From NCBI GenBank assembly GCA_017650505.1, contig JAGCET010000009.1, positions 1-5,873 of the forward strand: a DNA stretch of 5,873 nt. The letters are read 5' to 3'. Source of the DNA: Alphaproteobacteria bacterium. GTDB taxonomy: Bacteria > Pseudomonadota > Alphaproteobacteria > Rs-D84. The notes beneath the pieces are model-generated. The model made no database searches. It saw nothing but the letters and a program-made list of their open reading frames with translations, and had not been told where the DNA came from. Positions 4,557 through 5,873 of this stretch are shown here, in pieces (within the stretch, counting starts at the first letter, position 1; each line of letters opens with the position of its first letter). A program made the translations under genes and the position numbers.

Positions 4557-5768
4557 TCAGCCAATATATTTCGACACGTTCTTTAACGACCACACCAGCA
4601 TCAAAATCATACCGAATGCAAACAGCAATGTTGTCGTTATGCCATAACCATCCATCAAAAATTTGGCAACTATTAAAAAGGCCGCACCAAGAACCGTCGA
4701 AACCATCGCGCGTGTAGACAAAACGGTGCCCCGCTCTACTGATTTTATACTGTGATGAATCAAAGTATTGTATTGCAGGTTGTTAAGCATCCTTATTGCC
4801 GGGGTAATTGCCATAATGCCACATGCAATATATACGACTGGCATACTTTGGATGTGCGTCGCCAATAATCCCATTGTTATGCCCATGATAAGTGTACCAA
4901 TGGTTAATAGCGAAACTGTTATCTCGCCCAATTTTCCACATATTTTGTATGCATATTTTGCAAAGAATATTGCCGACAAATGGTTTATACCCATATAAAA
5001 CCCGAACAAAGCAACCGGAACGTGCGCCGTTTCCATAATCGGCTGCATAATCCACAGCAACACAATTGTAAACGCACCAAACAATGACGGAAATAATATC
5101 AAGTTCCTCAACTTCGCATTTCTCAGCGTTTTGTATGTAATAGATACCGCATCTGTAATCGCACCTTTGTGTTTTACAACGCGTTTTATTTCTGATAACT
5201 CGGGCAAGAATAAAAAACAAAATACAACCAATATACCAAACATCGCCATAAGCCACAGCAAACCATTTCCACCAATGTACGCATATAAAATTCCACCCAA
5301 AATAACCGAAACAAAACTTGCAACACCGCCCCATGTTGTTATGCTTCCGAATTCTTTTAAGAATTGTTTTTGCGTTTTGTTGCGTTTCATCAAATCGTAT
5401 GTGTACGCCTCTAATGTGCCCGAAAATAGCGCACTGGCCACCCCAAGCAACGCTTCGCCCAATATTAGTCCCCAAAATCCATTTGCCAAGGCCAAAGCAA
5501 CAAAACCAAACAACGCAAAAAATGCACCAGTTATCATTACGCGTTTGCGACTGAAACAATCTGATAAATATCCAGATGGAATTTCAAACAGAAATGCAGC
5601 CAATCTGAATATGCCCTGAATCAAAAAGAAATCACCAACCGTGATACCTTTTTGGGTGTAAATCAAAACTATAACCGGCGAAATCAACAAGAAATTATGG
5701 AAAAACCACCCAAGCCTTAGCCAGGCTAATCCACGTTTTACCGAATTATCACTGTATTTTTTGGACAT
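4557..5768 (-). CDS. Major facilitator superfamily (MFS) transporter
   Basis: This is an inner-membrane secondary transporter of 403 residues, the usual size for a 12-helix MFS protein. The N-terminal half shows the motif FEIPSGYLSDCFSRKR (61-76), the motif A loop between helices 2 and 3 with E62, P64, G66, D70 and R74-K75. A charged cytoplasmic loop (about 190-225, ELSEIKRVVKHKGAITDAV) separates the two six-helix halves. This EIP-x-G variant is common among drug/proton antiporters and other exporters, but the substrate cannot be read from sequence. The ATG at 5768 is the only sensible start: an in-frame TGA lies 12 bases upstream and the next Met is inside the membrane region. There is no ribosome binding site; the -10 box ends 6 bases before the ATG, which suggests a leaderless mRNA. 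The gene lies upstream of ldh on the same strand, with an 85-bp gap and a separate promoter. Confidence 0.88.
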   Translation of the reverse strand: MSKKYSDNSVKRGLAWLRLGWFFHNFLLISPVIVLIYTQKGITVGDFFLIQGIFRLAAFLFEIPSGYLSDCFSRKRVMITGAFFALFGFVALALANGFWGLILGEALLGVASALFSGTLEAYTYDLMKRNKTQKQFLKEFGSITTWGGVASFVSVILGGILYAYIGGNGLLWLMAMFGILVVFCFLFLPELSEIKRVVKHKGAITDAVSITYKTLRNAKLRNLILFPSLFGAFTIVLLWIMQPIMETAHVPVALFGFYMGINHLSAIFFAKYAYKICGKLGEITVSLLTIGTLIMGITMGLLATHIQSMPVVYIACGIMAITPAIRMLNNLQYNTLIHHSIKSVERGTVLSTRAMVSTVLGAAFLIVAKFLMDGYGITTTLLFAFGMILMLVWSLKNVSKYIG

Positions 5769-5774
5769 AGAATT

Positions 5775-5803
5775 ATTATATCATAAAATGGGATTATTGT
5801 CCA
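5775..5803 (-). promoter_or_regulatory. Promoter of the MFS gene, placed for a leaderless transcript
   Basis: On the minus strand, TGGACA (5798-5803, 5 of 6) and TATAAT (5775-5780, consensus) are 17 bp apart, the optimal spacing. The usual start point, 6-8 bases beyond the -10, falls on or next to the A of the ATG at 5768. Confidence 0.75.
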
Positions 5804-5810
5804 ATTTATA

Positions 5811-5842
5811 AATATGCACACGAACGATAAAATCGTGCATTT
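5811..5842. repeat. Imperfect hairpin upstream of the MFS promoter
   Basis: ATGCA (5814-5818) pairs with TGCAT (5836-5840), and CGA (5821-5823) with TCG (5833-5835), leaving a two-base bulge. An alternative inner stem is ACGAT/ATCGT (5824-5828 with 5832-5836). It lies about 10 bp upstream of the -35, so an operator is possible. It has no T-tract of terminator type. Confidence 0.25.
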
Positions 5843-5873
5843 GCGGGTTTATATCGCCTGACAATAACTAGGC

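Noticed and set aside
4783..5559. Open frame of 258 codons on the minus strand in another phase of the transporter gene
   Set aside because: The translation is rich in Cys and Trp with no domain, a typical shadow of a membrane-protein gene; the MFS frame carries the real motifs.
1..5873. Circular element, because CTAGGC occurs near both window ends
   Set aside because: Six shared bases are expected by chance, and no replication or mobilisation gene is present.

Overview
The window reads as ordinary bacterial chromosome of moderate to low GC with compact gene packing. The iron-type superoxide dismutase, CvpA protein and sigma-70-like promoters suggest a proteobacterium. A host-associated or fermentative alphaproteobacterium is my best guess, made from protein flavour only and not tested by any search. 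There is no rRNA, tRNA, CRISPR array or intact mobile element.

Layout, left to right. Positions 1-277 hold no convincing protein gene: there is a 16-bp palindrome, a candidate forward extended -10 promoter and a strong terminator at 235-260. A two-gene minus-strand operon follows, reading right to left. It encodes a secreted, membrane-anchored glutaredoxin/thioredoxin-fold protein (1026-1610) and then a CvpA-family membrane protein (278-1015), and it ends at that terminator. A 142-bp divergent promoter region separates this operon from a forward Fe-type superoxide dismutase gene (1753-2340). Three bases beyond its stop, a small acetyltransferase-fold protein ends on the minus strand (2344-2646). 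A second divergent region (2647-2846) carries a consensus promoter driving an unrecognised 213-residue soluble protein (2847-3488). The right side is two minus-strand genes: an L-lactate dehydrogenase (3542-4471) and an MFS transporter (4557-5768), each with its own promoter.

How the genes might work together. Superoxide dismutase and the periplasmic thiol-redox protein share one control region, which would suit joint or opposed redox control, although this is inference. Lactate dehydrogenase points to NADH re-oxidation by fermentation. The transporter substrate is unknown.

The points most worth following up are the transporter gene, whose promoter implies a leaderless mRNA; the orphan gene at 2847-3488, with its consensus promoter, upstream inverted repeat and AGA/AGG arginine codons; the acetyltransferase, which lacks the usual acetyl-CoA loop; and a possible small RNA at about 98-262. 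I did not find a clear new multi-gene system.
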